The translations under genes and the position numbers were made by a program. Below, one piece after another: positions 36,952 to 50,687 of a stretch of 64,000 bases of DNA (the first letter of the stretch is position 1; the number at the start of each line of letters is the position of its first letter). The stretch covers positions 20,832,001-20,896,000 of the forward strand of contig OZ316891.1 of assembly GCA_973895155.1 (NCBI GenBank), read 5' to 3'. The stretch comes from Marsupella aquatica (Eukaryota > Marchantiophyta). The notes under the pieces are model-generated. The model made no database searches. It saw only the letters and a list, made by a program, of their open reading frames with translations, and was not told the DNA's origin.

Positions 36952-38166
36952 TCAAGCTAGAGCATCCAGCCGAGGCTCAAAAGCAATGCCATGGATGAGG
37001 CGGTCTTCAGAGAGGGAGCAGGGCGGCAAACGCCTCCACAGTTTCTTAGTCAAATCATACAACACAGCCAATCGAATACGACGATACCTCACCACGTACA
37101 ACAACACAAAATTTCTGTACCCAATGCATCGAAAATCGGATCCATAGCGTAGAAATTGCTCACACAAGAGCTTTGGCATTCGATCCACCTTCACCCACTC
37201 CAGATCCTCCCACTGAAACTCAAGCACATATATGCCCTTCGTCACATTGTCCTTGTTCAACCCACCAACCATGAAGAGCTGCCCCTCACACTCGACAAGC
37301 CGGTGCCCTTCAAAGAAGCGCGGCATCCGAGCATAAATCTGAGTCCAGCATCCAGACCTCACATCATAAGCCACCAGTGCATCTGAGACATAGCACCAAG
37401 AGTAGAGAATCCCCTTGCAAGGGACTGCAAGAGAGTGGTATGAGCCTGGCGGCATGCCTCCAGTGGTCTTCCAGCTGGAGTCTGTGGATGTGAACATCTC
37501 CGTTGTGGGACGAAGTCTGCATGTCTCACGAGGATTTCTCCCAGAGGGAGGAATTCTCCTGAGCCCAGACACGACCACATGGTAGAGCCCTTGGTCCTGT
37601 TCTAGAAGAATTCCCACTGCGTAGAGAGGGAGGATTTCCATCATGGGAGGCAGCTCTCGCCACGAGTTTGTGAGCGGGTTGCAGACCACGAGTGTCATTG
37701 TTCCTAAGGCATTGAAGCGGGAGATGAAGCATACCAGGCCTCCAGCAGCAGCACATGGGTAGAGAGATTCGTAAGGTGGGAGGTGAGCGAAGAGGGGGAT
37801 GCGATGCCATTTGTTTGTGCTGTGGTCGTGAGTTATGCCATTTCTATAGTCTCCTCTGGTGAAGATGAGAAACCAGGGACCTGTGATGGGGCCCTCTGAG
37901 CATGCTCTGAGGAAACCTGAATTTGTCAATAGGTTGTTCCATTTGCTACAAACTGCTCGTGAGCGGAAGAGATCGACAATTGGCAAGCGTGCAATGATCT
38001 TCTCTATGATCGTGTCCGGCAAATGGCTCCAAACCGAGGCATCTAGAGTCACCTCGGGCTCAACGTAAGATGGCCTGGAACGCAGGCATGAGTCCCCACA
38101 CACACTTAATTGTGCCAAGTCATTAGTCAAATTGCTGGAGCTCACCGTGGATGTGAGATCTACCAT
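36952..38166 (-). CDS. F-box/kelch-repeat protein
   Basis: This is probably the substrate-recognition subunit of an SCF-type E3 ubiquitin ligase, with the F-box binding SKP1. The product is 404 aa in a single exon. An F-box lies at about residues 46-90 (WSHLPDTIIEKIIARLPIVD followed by an RAVCSKWN motif). After it come kelch-like segments: CNPLTNSWRELPPM, TDSSWKTTGGMPPGSYHS, YDVRSGCWTQIYARMP, MVGGLNKDNVTKGIYVLE and YDLTKKLWRRLPPC. The degraded kelch blocks are typical of plant F-box/kelch proteins. The start is an ATG (MVDLTS) preceded by an AT-rich leader. The substrate cannot be inferred, and I cannot assign orthology to a named gene. The neighbouring cap methyltransferase is on the same strand but about 3.4 kb away, so they are independent units. 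Confidence 0.9.
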   Translation of the reverse strand: MVDLTSTVSSSNLTNDLAQLSVCGDSCLRSRPSYVEPEVTLDASVWSHLPDTIIEKIIARLPIVDLFRSRAVCSKWNNLLTNSGFLRACSEGPITGPWFLIFTRGDYRNGITHDHSTNKWHRIPLFAHLPPYESLYPCAAAGGLVCFISRFNALGTMTLVVCNPLTNSWRELPPMMEILPLYAVGILLEQDQGLYHVVVSGLRRIPPSGRNPRETCRLRPTTEMFTSTDSSWKTTGGMPPGSYHSLAVPCKGILYSWCYVSDALVAYDVRSGCWTQIYARMPRFFEGHRLVECEGQLFMVGGLNKDNVTKGIYVLEFQWEDLEWVKVDRMPKLLCEQFLRYGSDFRCIGYRNFVLLYVVRYRRIRLAVLYDLTKKLWRRLPPCSLSEDRLIHGIAFEPRLDALA

Positions 38167-38169
38167 GAT

Positions 38170-40540
38170 CTATGTATATCTATATCCTCTCTGGTCCCTC
38201 TCAAGAGCAATTTTTTCAAAGGACCAGTAGTCCCCAAATCCGCCCTCTCTAGACCATCTCCAGCCCCACAAAGTACAGTTGCATGAGAAGTACCATTGGG
38301 TCTGTTTTCAAAGACAAACACAACTAAGGTTTCCTGGAGGCTACCATGATTATTACATGCCCATTTAAATGGATGATATCTGTGCCAATGACAGAAGTTT
38401 ATCAAGTTGAAACCAAGGGTCATTCTCTGGCAGGAGTACCACATTGACCCACATCTCCAAAAATTAATGCTAAAATTTGGAAAGCTATGTTTTCAATGGC
38501 ATAATTTAGATAGTATTGCATCAAGACTACTAGAGCACAATGGTCTCTGTAATTTTTGGGTGCATGCCAATGCTTTTTCAGCACTGCTCCTAATTGACAA
38601 TTTTTTTGTAACTTTGGACTGCAGGTACAAAATTTCTACAGGGAAGACACCAAGGTGCCCATGAATATTCCCCTTCAAAAAATTCTCTCTCAAACTAAAT
38701 GTGGTGGAGATGCAATAGCGCAAAATATCTTCTCTATCAAAATCTAGCATCAATGAAGGTCTTTCCAAATCTGTGCACTGTAGATGCTAGATTTTCAATC
38801 TAAATGAACTTCAAGCTCACCTATCAAAAGTGAAACGTGTACAGGGGTGATTTTAAACACATTTTCATACTAGCCAGAAATTGGCACGTTGTCAGTGGTT
38901 ATACCCAAATGTCTCTTATATGAACTATTGCAAACAACCCTGCTAAAGAATATAATGTGATTGTGTAGCATAGCATAGCATAGCATAGCATAGCATAGCA
39001 TAGCATAGCATAGCATAGCATCTGAAGTTGATTGTTTATCACACAATGCACGGATGAACTTAAGTATTTGTAATTGACTGTTTGTCCCAGTTTGAAACAC
39101 AGCAAACACTTGTCAGATATAATTGAGGGTAAGGTCCAAGTTCTTCTTGACATCTTCTCCCTCCAATCAATGCAAATGGAACAATGTCTATCCTGAGTAA
39201 AATCAGCAAAATTATTTTCCCCAAAACTTTGAACCCATTTACTTGAAGGTCATCAATCTACCTCAATTTCCTTCAGTCAATTGCTTGAGCCCAATTTCTA
39301 TCTCCCAGAAATCTTTGTGTTACAGCAAATTCAAACCTCTAACAAAGAAAACAAGTTGTTTACTTGAATTGGGATATTCTTGAATGAGAAGGTGGAACTC
39401 ACCAATGACATGCTAATGTTGTACAAGATGATTGCTAGAGCACCAATGTATGACAATTGGACTCTTCTTATATGACAACTGGGATGGGAAGCTTGCTGCT
39501 AAGAGGAGTATTATTAGTCTTTGAAGTACCAGGAAAAGTACCAGGATGGAAGAATGTGTTCCAGCCTCAATCCTAAACTGAACCCCAAACTGAACCCTAA
39601 TCTATCCACTAGACAGGAATCTTCATACTTCCATTGTCACACACTTGAATGTTCATTCTACTAGCACCTGGTGTAAGGTTCAGTTCCCTTTGCCTTCCCA
39701 GCTCAATTCCGCCAGGCTCTTTGTAGATATCCCATTGATGGCATTAGTGACAACCAAGGAGGCGACAATGTGCCCGTTTCTAAATACCATAGAAGGGTGA
39801 TTTTTAGTCCAATTGGCTATCATTCTATTGTGCTTTTAGGCTGCTTAGTTCCTGATTCAGGGGTCCCAGAAGGGCTCCTGGACTAAGAACTACAGCCAAA
39901 CCGTCACTCAAAAGCTATACCTATGTTTGGAAGATCCATATTCTCACATTTGGAAGTTTTGATTAGAACACATCCCCTAAGTAGAGCCACACAGGGCTGT
40001 TGGCAATGGTGGACATACTTATCTCAATTCCATCTGGGCCACCTCATAGTCCGGATTAGTGACTTACTGGTTGAGTACAACTAAGGCTACAAAGATTGTT
40101 AGCTCCCCATACATATCTCCTTGTCATGGAAGCAACATTTCAGATTTGCATGCAGTGTTTTATCTATCATTCTTCCCTAGACAAGCCATTTGAAATTGCA
40201 ATTGCAACCCCTAACTGTCCAACCCGCTGTACTCAGATCTAGAAACCTTGAAGTTCTAGTTCTTCAAACCGCCAAGCATTGTATAGTTTTTCCTTAGTTG
40301 CCAACAGTCGTGACGGTTTGCCATTTGACGGTAATGCTGAGCACCATGCATGCCTACACAGTCTAGTGTATATGACAATGGGAGTATCTACTCTACATAG
40401 TGCTATTTGAACCTGCTCAATGGATTGCCAAAAAAATGTAATATGTTCAAATGTTTCACAGTTGAGTGAGAGACAATTTCTATTGCTTGATCCGTCTGAA
40501 TTCATTTTTAATCCAGGCCTTGCAAATGTATACATATCTC
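38170..40540. repeat. Intergenic with an (atagc)n microsatellite
   Basis: A pentanucleotide run tagca x11 lies at about 38966-39020. Around it are AT-rich sequences with short frames only. No gene is supported between the F-box gene and 40540. Confidence 0.6.
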
Positions 40541-40547
40541 ACAAATA

Positions 40548-40634
40548 TTTGAATACATTTATGATTGGCCTTTGTGAATCATAAATGTATTCAAAAATCA
40601 TAAATACATTTATATTTGAATGTATTTATGATTT
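40548..40634. repeat. Two adjacent perfect hairpins
   Basis: Arms 40548-40566 and 40577-40595 (tttgaatacatttatgatt) pair perfectly over 19 bp with a 10-nt loop. Immediately next, arms 40595-40610 and 40619-40634 (aaatcataaatacatt) pair perfectly over 16 bp with an 8-nt loop. Both are built from the same word, (a)atacatttatgatt. They directly precede the 320-bp tandem array. Confidence 0.85.
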
Positions 40635-40636
40635 AT

Positions 40637-42330
40637 GATAGTCTGGAGTTGCTTCATTTCCTGAAATAAGGAATCATCAATATTGGCCCCATGCAATGTA
40701 CCGGTTGTGGTGAGCAGCTGAAAGCACTATGCAAAAGCCGTCCTCGCTTTATGAAAAAATCTCAACCAAAAGGGCTAAAAATTCACTGTCATTTGATGAA
40801 GTGTAGCCTACCTACACTGTTTACCTTAATTAGTATCATAACTTATATAGTCTCCCTGCATAAATAGTATAATACACACTAATCAGGGTGTGACTACAAA
40901 TCTGAAAAAATATAAATATTAGTACAAGTAGAGAGTTCAGTCTATTGTCATTGGTTCTAATTTGATTTTGATTGTATTTATAACCTGGTTGTCATTTCAT
41001 CATACTTTAATGAAATCTGAATTTCAATTGACATTCATTTTTAATTTTACATGTCATCGCAAATATATCTTACTACTAGAAATATTTGTACTTTTCATAA
41101 GTTATATACATAATATGTGTTCATCACACACTATTTGAGTGTCACCAAAAATAATCTCACTTACTCTAATTTATAATAACATGTATTTAGTCTCACTTCT
41201 TATATAGTCTCACACACATTAATTACGGTGACAGCTTTCAAAAACCTTTGTTCCCAAATACTGTGTGTGAGATTAATTACGGTAATCAGTGTACTCCTCT
41301 AGGACATCCCCAAAACTAATGTATTTTTGGAATTTTTGCACATGAATTTATTACAATTAAAGTCAACTTTTGAGAAATGTGGTCCATGGGGGTTCCAAAG
41401 ACCAACCTTGTGGTCCATGGGGGCTTCAAATTCAATAGTCTGGAGGGCTTCATTTCCTGAAATAAAAGATCATCAATATTGGCCCCATGCAATGTACCGG
41501 TTGTGGTGAGGAGCTGAAAGCACTATGCAAAACCCCTCCTCACTTTATGAAAAAATCTCAACCAAAATGGCTAAAAATTCACTGTCATTTGATGGAAGTG
41601 TAGCCTACCTACAGCACTCCTCTAGCATATAGCCCAAACTATATATTTTTTGAATTTTTGAACATGAATTTATTATAATTAAAGTCTACTTTTGAGAAAT
41701 GTGGTCCATGGGGATTCCAAAGACCAACCTTGTGGTCCATGGGGGCTTCAAAATCAATAGTCTGGCTCTGCTTCAATTCCTGCAATAAAGAATCATTACC
41801 TACTCGTCTAGGGTATAGCCAAAACTAATGTTTTTTTGGTAAGTTTTGAACATGAATTTATTACAATTAAACACAACTTTTGAGAAATGTGGTCCATGGG
41901 GGTTCCAAAGACCAACCTTGTGGTCCATGGGGGCTTCAAATTCAATAGTCTGGCGTTGCTTCATTTCCCGAAATAAAGGATGATCAATATTGGCCCCATG
42001 CAATGTACCGGTTGTGGTGAGCAGCTGAAAGCAAAACCCCTCCTCATTTTATGAAAAAAATTAAACCAAAATGGCTAAAAATTCACTGTCATCTGATGGA
42101 AGTGTACCCTACCTGCTCCTCTAGCAAATAGCCAAAACTCATTTTTTTTTGATAATTTTTGAACACGAATTTATTACAATTAAACTAAAGTTTTGAAACA
42201 TGTGGTCCATGGGGGTTCCAAAGGCCAACCTTGTGGTCCATGGGAACCACAGAATCATCAATAATATTGGCCCCATGCAATGTACCGGTTGTGAGGAGCA
42301 GCTGAAAGCACGATGCAAAATTGGTGCAAT
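40637..42330. repeat. About 320-bp tandem array upstream of the OPR-like gene
   Basis: Units start at agtctgg near 40638, 41437, 41757 and 41946 and end at cttcaaattcaat. Each has a doubled gtggtccatgggggyttc phrase and a ggccccatgcaatgtaccgg phrase. The first unit is about 319 bp once the inserted MITE is removed. The third is only 189 bp because of an internal deletion, and the last is partial. There is no coding capacity. The array ends about 330 bp before the OPR-like ATG. Confidence 0.85.
40813..41293. mobile_element. MITE, copy 2, TA target duplication
   Basis: The element spans 40815-41291 (477 bp), starts CACTGtTTACCtTAATTA and ends with the complement of CACTGaTTACCgTAATTA. The TIRs are about 20 bp with two mismatches. 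TA flanks both ends (40813-40814 and 41292-41293). The related array unit near 42110 reads cctacctgctcctctag, where this copy would read cctaccta-ctcctctag without the insert. That gives an empty site with one TA. A TA duplication is characteristic of the Tc1/mariner superfamily, although the tip does not match the Stowaway consensus. Non-coding. Confidence 0.85.
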
Positions 42331-42379
42331 GTATCATCATTCTGAAGATTTCGGATCTGCTTGTGTCCCTGTAAGAACA

Positions 42380-42650
42380 GTCGATTACAGTCTTTTGTAG
42401 CCTGCTGAAAGATTTGGAGGCCCAAGGGAATCCATCTCTGGAATTTTTAGGTGTGGATGTAGAAACATTTGATTGCAGTCTTTTGTAGCCTGCTGACAGA
42501 ATTGGAGGTTGAAGAGAATCGATCTTTGGAATTTTCGAGCAGAGGAAAGTCGACTGCAGATCGACTGGCTGTGCATTGATCGAGCCGGGATTTCATAGTT
42601 TGACCGTTCTACCTTATTCTCGTTGCTTGGTTCAAAGTTCGCTGGCAGAG
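42380..42650 (+). promoter_or_regulatory. Duplicated region just upstream of the OPR-like gene
   Basis: The phrase gattrcagtcttttgtagcctgctga occurs at 42383 and 42471 (88 bp apart), followed in both copies by a ttggagg...atctttggaatttt block. It lies in the promoter or 5' UTR. No clear TATA position could be fixed. Confidence 0.5.
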
Positions 42651-45736
<3,086 letters not shown>

Positions 45737-45762
45737 ACCGATTACCCATTTTTGGAGGAAAG

Positions 45763-45870
45763 TGATCCAACCAGCTCTGTGTAATCTGGTTTTATTCTTC
45801 AAAACTCGAGACTTGTATCCAACCAGCTCTGTGTAATCTGGTTTTATTCTTCAAACTCGAGACTTTTCTG
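45763..45870 (+). repeat. Duplicated 3' end of the OPR-like gene
   Basis: A 56-bp phrase (atccaaccagctctgtgtaa and onward to ctcgagactt) is tandemly repeated just after the stop codon. Each copy contains tggttttattcttc, so the transcript may carry two similar 3'-end signals. The polyadenylation role is inferred. Confidence 0.6.
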
Positions 45871-45899
45871 CAATCGAGTTGATCAACTGATCTTAATCA

Positions 45900-48800
45900 A
45901 TATTTTTTAGTAGATGGCAACCCCTTCTAAGCCTTCTCACCTTTGGTAAGCATTTCCTCGCATGATGTCATCGTGAATTTTCCATATTAATCCCACCCAA
46001 GTACCATAATCAAAGAACATTTCATTGACTGCGTCTCCAAATGTAGACTTCCCTGACCGGAGTCTGAGTCTATGACGCCCAATCTTTACGGATGTAAAAT
46101 AATCCCCAAACAGTGCCAGGATTTCTGTATTACTCTGTCTGGTATCGATCTGGTGTGCTCCATAATGTGTGAACTCCTATCCTTCCTGATATCCAAGACT
46201 TTCAAACATTCTGCCAAGTCCATCCCAGCTTTGCCTGTCCATCCAGGCATCACAGCTAACCCACCAATCTATCCGAGACAAATTTTAGAAATTATCGTCT
46301 CCTGAATTGGTGGCCAGAGAAAGTTTGTATTTGACTTGTGGACCCAACAACTACTCCACACTAATACCTCAACACACTAATCATAAAGAAAATCACATAT
46401 CGAATGCGTAAACCTGGATAGCAAGGGATAGATTAGTATGCCCGCAGTAGTTAGTGCGACGCACTGGTGTGTAGTTTTTATGGATGTTCGCAGGGAAAAA
46501 TGGGTTTGACTCAGGAGACCCAAGCATCAACTTCTAGGATCACTCTCCATCAATACTTTAAAAATAATAATTTAAAATTAAGGGGGTGCTTTATAGCAGG
46601 CAGGGGGCAAAGCCACCCACGCCAAAAACACCACAAGTGGGAGCTGCCTCAGTCAGGCCACGGGGTCCAGCTCCCGACTGGGACACCAAGTCTGAATCGA
46701 CTCGTAGGTCGGCTGGCTAGTGCTACGAGTCATAAACTTAAAATGCTTTCTCTCGAGAGAAGCCGAACAAAAAAGACCAGTAAGTCTGTCCTGGTAGGTG
46801 CAGTGTCTACTCTTGCTGTGTTTGCCATACCAAGCCCACCAGACAATTCTCTGTGATAGTGGAGGGACCAATACCCGCTACTCTTATGTTGTGAGTTGTC
46901 AACAAGTCTATCACAGTCGCTTCTGTGGAATGATGTCTCCTATGCCAGGGACACAAACAGGGACCAATGTACAAACTAGTGTTCATCATACTCGAAATCG
47001 TAGTCATAGCACTTGGGGCTCCACAGTAGCCCATGGCCTCAAAATGAAATCCAGTTCCTTGGTGCATCGCTGCATCTGTCTCGATTCTTTTCAGAACAGC
47101 TCGCTGCAAGCATGGCTTTTAGATACTCTCCATCAATACTAACAATCCAAACTATATTGAGTTGGATACTCAATTTTGGAGGACACTCATTAATACAAGT
47201 TGCACGTAACGCCCTTGTTTTGAATTATCATATGGAGGAACAAGCTTCACCAATTAAAAGTAGTATCCCTACCTACCTTGCCTTATTTTGGCTCTGGTCA
47301 CCTAGATTGTTAATGCAGGCTAGGCCATCATCTTAAAGTACTTCAGTTACCAGAATGGTTGGTATGAAATTCTTTCACTTTGAGGTAGCTACTTCCTTGT
47401 ATAACAATCTGTGCTTTTGCACCATCTCCTATTCTCAAAACAACAACTACAACAGTTCTGGGATTCAATAGGTTAACCTGTCTACTACCATGAGCCTCAC
47501 TTTAATTTGACATTCACTAAAATCAAACAGTACAAGTGAAAAGTGTTGCAACCCCATCAGTGAGCAGTTGCGGTATCAAGTATCAGTAATTCCCATCAGT
47601 TGTTTGCATATGGAACCTTCCAACCAAGCAAGACCACTCAGCAGGGACTGCCGAGTTGAGAAAGTGACTCAACAAGGTTAGCACAGTGGATCTTTTCCTG
47701 GGAATTTTCCCAGGCAAGGCCCCTGATTAAAAAAGTGACTCAGTGATGTCAGCCAAGTGGAAATTTCTGAACTAGGCTATGATGCCATGAGAAAAAGTTA
47801 TTCAGCATGATCAGCCAAGAGGAAATTTCCCACCAGCCAAAGCATTGTCTAATTTGGTGCAACCGCTGACAGCAACTGATCGATGAGAATGCCCTGATAA
47901 CTTATGGGGTTAACAACCTCACAAGAGAATGGGAGAAGAAGAAAAGGAAATAGAAATAGAACACTTTCAAAACTAACATTAATGTTGAAAACACATACTA
48001 ACAAGGCAGCTGGGATCTCCATCAAAATTCTTTGTTCAGATAGAATCCCTAAACTAGCATGGAATCCATGAGAATGTCTATTTTTACTAGATAATGTGAG
48101 AAGAATTTAGAGGAAAGCACACCCACTCTTACAGATGAGCATTTGTGTTAAGTAACGCTCTAGTTAACTGAATTTTGGGCAGGGATCAGAGGTTTGGATA
48201 GAGATCCAAGCTTAATATGACTCCAGTAAAGACACCATTAAGGAAAAAGAGAAATTACCCCACTGCCCCACCAACCAAGTTGTTCACTAATAATGCAAAG
48301 TCATAACAAAACAAGGAAATGAAGCCCAGATGGACCTAGGATTGCTGTGAAGCCCAGAAGGATTTTCAAAGCTTGGATGGATCCAGTGCAGAATGTCCAA
48401 ATAGACACCAGTAGTATCTTTTACGGGTTTGACTGAAATCTGACCTGTAAGGCTCCTACCCGTTTGCAGCTGATTTTAATTAGTTCACTTTGTAGTAAGT
48501 TGCAACCTGAAGTGTCCTTCCCAAAAGTGGCAATCTGTGGCTCATGTCTGAACTACTCACAACCTCCTTCACAAAAGTGAAACGTCCATTATTTGGTAAT
48601 TGGTTTATATTATTTGACCATTTTGCACTTGTTGTAAGTGGAGCAAATGATCTCACAGAAAAAAATGAACTTGGTAAGGCAATAATTATAGACCTTGATC
48701 GAACATGCTGGGAAAAGTTGATAGTAAACAAAGTTGTCAAAACAAATGCACAAGCTGGTTTGCCCAAAATCAACAGTTTTACAATTGCTCGGGTGCGTGG

Positions 48801-49180
48801 ACACAATACTTGGGGCATTCTTGGCCAAAGTGAAGTGTCCTTGCAAAAGCAGTCCATCACTTTTATTCCCCCTGTAAATTGACTGATGACTTTAGGCAGT
48901 CCATGGGGATGAGCAGAACAAACCCCTCGTCCATGTGGGCTTAATATTCAACAAAACAAGAGAACAAACAAACAAGAAAGTCCCACCAGTCAGAAGAAAA
49001 TGAATTGTCCAACAAGCTCACAAACCAAAAAGTTCACTGTCTAAAAATAGAAAGTCACAAGGAAACAAACAAACAAATGAGAAGGTGACTTGGAGTGTCC
49101 AACTTGTACTAACTTATGACTCTAGGTGTGGACCACTAGGGTTATCAGAGCATTGCATCTTTATTTCTCATATGTTGTCC
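45900..49180. other. Intergenic, nothing recognised
   Basis: Several frames of 100-130 codons exist (46467-46856, 47013-47336, 48544-48882 plus), but overlapping frames on the other strand are just as long and none shows a family motif. Near 47640-47830 the phrase agtgactcag / ggaaatttc recurs weakly. Confidence 0.45.
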
Positions 49181-49194
49181 TGGCTTGTGTACTT

Positions 49195-49775
49195 TGGTCA
49201 TGGGCGGCAGGAGGGAGAGGAGCAAACACTTTTGGGGAGGTGGAATTTGGCAAAAACTCACACCTAAAAAATAAGCTGGTATGGGCGGCAGGAGGAAGAG
49301 GAGCAAACACGTCTTGGGGAGGTGGAATTTGGCAAAACCTTACACCTAAAAAAAAAGCTGCAGGATGAAGAGGAGCCAAACACCTTATGGGGAGGTGGAA
49401 TTTGGCAAAGTTTCACACCTAAAACTGGTATGGGCTCTAGGAGGAAGAGGAGCAAACACTTTCCGGGGAGGTGGAATTTTGGCAAAAAATCGCTCCTAAG
49501 AAAATAAACTGGTATGGGCTGCAGGAGGAAGAGAAGCAAACCCTTTTTGGGGAGGTGGAATTTGGCAAAAATTCACACCTAAAAATAAGCTGGTATGGGC
49601 TCAAGGAGGAAGAGGAGCAAACACTTTTTTGGGAGGTGGAATTTTGGCAAAAAATTTCTCCTAAAAAAATAAGCTGGTATGGGCTGCAGGAGGAAGAGGA
49701 GCACACGCGTTTTGGGAAGGTGGAATTTGGTCAAAATTCACACCTAAAAGAAAAAATCTGGAATAGGCGGAAAGA
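49195..49775. repeat. Minisatellite A, about 80-bp unit, 7-8 copies
   Basis: The unit reads tgggcggcaggaggaagagg, agcaaacactttt, ggggaggtggaatttggcaaaa and tcacacctaaaa. The landmark ggtggaattt recurs about every 75-83 bp from 49239 on. Purine-rich on the plus strand. Long plus and minus frames through it are products of the repeat. Confidence 0.85.
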
Positions 49776-50136
49776 GGAAGAGGAGCAGAGTAGCAAAATC
49801 AGGGAAGGGCTACATATGGTCATATGGTGAGGATGGTATGGGCGGCAGGAGGAAGGGGAGCAGAGTAGCAAAATCAGGGAAGGGTCACATATGGTCATAT
49901 GCTAAGGAGCAGAGTAGCAAAATCAGGGAAGTGTCACATATGGTCATATGATGAGGAGCAGAGTAGCAAAATCAGGGAAGGGTTATATATGGTCATATGG
50001 TGAGGATGGTATGGGCGGCAGGAGGAAGAGGAGCAGAGTAGCAAAATCAGGGAAGGGTCACATATGGTCATATGCTAAGGAGCAGAGTAGCAAAATCAGG
50101 GAAGGGTGACATATGGTCATATGATGAGGAGCCGAG
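49775..50136. repeat. Minisatellite B, left part (interrupted by copia element)
   Basis: The unit agtagcaaaatcagggaagg plus tcacatatggtcatatggtgagg recurs about every 45-55 bp, with occasional longer units that include the ggtatgggcggcaggaggaa block of minisatellite A. The last unit is cut at the CCGAG target site of the retrotransposon and resumes at 56852. Confidence 0.85.
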
Positions 50137-50480
50137 TGTTGAGCATAGACGACATTCGTAACGGCAAGCCCATGAACCATCCAACGCACAATAGTCGACA
50201 CAGAGAGATACGTGGTTCACCTCCACATGAGGCTACGTCCACGGGAACACACAAGAGCTTTACTGCACTCTAGGCCGACCGGCCATACCAAGCATCCACA
50301 GCACAAGCTCTCCCTATCTCTCAACTAGCTCCGTAACAATGAGCCTTTGTTCCACCAAGGTCTGGCATCAGCCCTGGCTATATGCACAAGAGCACTACCG
50401 CTAACATTAGCTAAGTCCTAACCCGAGTTAGCTTAACTATAGTTAGCTCATGAGTCACAAGACTAGAGCAATATCTAACA
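50137..50480 (-). repeat. 3' LTR of the copia element
   Basis: 344 bp from TGTTGAGC to TCTAACA on the plus strand. On the element's own strand it starts TGTTAGATATTG and ends GCTCAACA. It differs from the other LTR at four sites (for example gacgac against gacaac near 50151). Confidence 0.96.
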
Positions 50481-50492
50481 AACTCCCCCTTG
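50481..50492 (-). other. Polypurine tract
   Basis: On the minus strand aaggggGagtt lies directly against the 3' LTR, the standard place for the plus-strand DNA primer. Confidence 0.85.
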
Positions 50493-50687
50493 ATTCTTGT
50501 CTTGGGGACTGGACTAAATGCTACCATATGGAATCCTCAGCGGGAAGTTCTAGACAATCACCAAACCAGGTCTCCCCCTAAAAACCACAAGGGTTAACTA
50601 AGGGTTAACTAGAACTAAGCCGTAGCCTAACAGGAATGAGTAATCCATATCCAAATAGTCACACATTGCTAAATAACTCTACTTGCA
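50493..50687 (-). other. Copia element, between pol stop and polypurine tract
   Basis: Non-coding internal sequence of the retrotransposon. No extra gene (for example an env-like frame) is present here. Confidence 0.7.

Noticed and set aside
38966-39020. Considered as a telomere-type repeat
   Set aside because: The unit is tagca, not the TTTAGGG telomere repeat, and the run is short.
48544-48882. 112-codon plus-strand open frame
   Set aside because: Composition is protein-like, but two opposing frames cover the same bases, and no family, splice site or neighbour supports it.
49126-49830. Repetitive open frames on both strands
   Set aside because: They are products of the ~80-bp minisatellite, since both strands are open because the unit lacks stops. 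No reason to call a protein.
49775-50136. Regular repeats considered as a CRISPR array
   Set aside because: Repeats are contiguous minisatellite units without unique spacers of fixed length, and the genome is a plant nuclear one.
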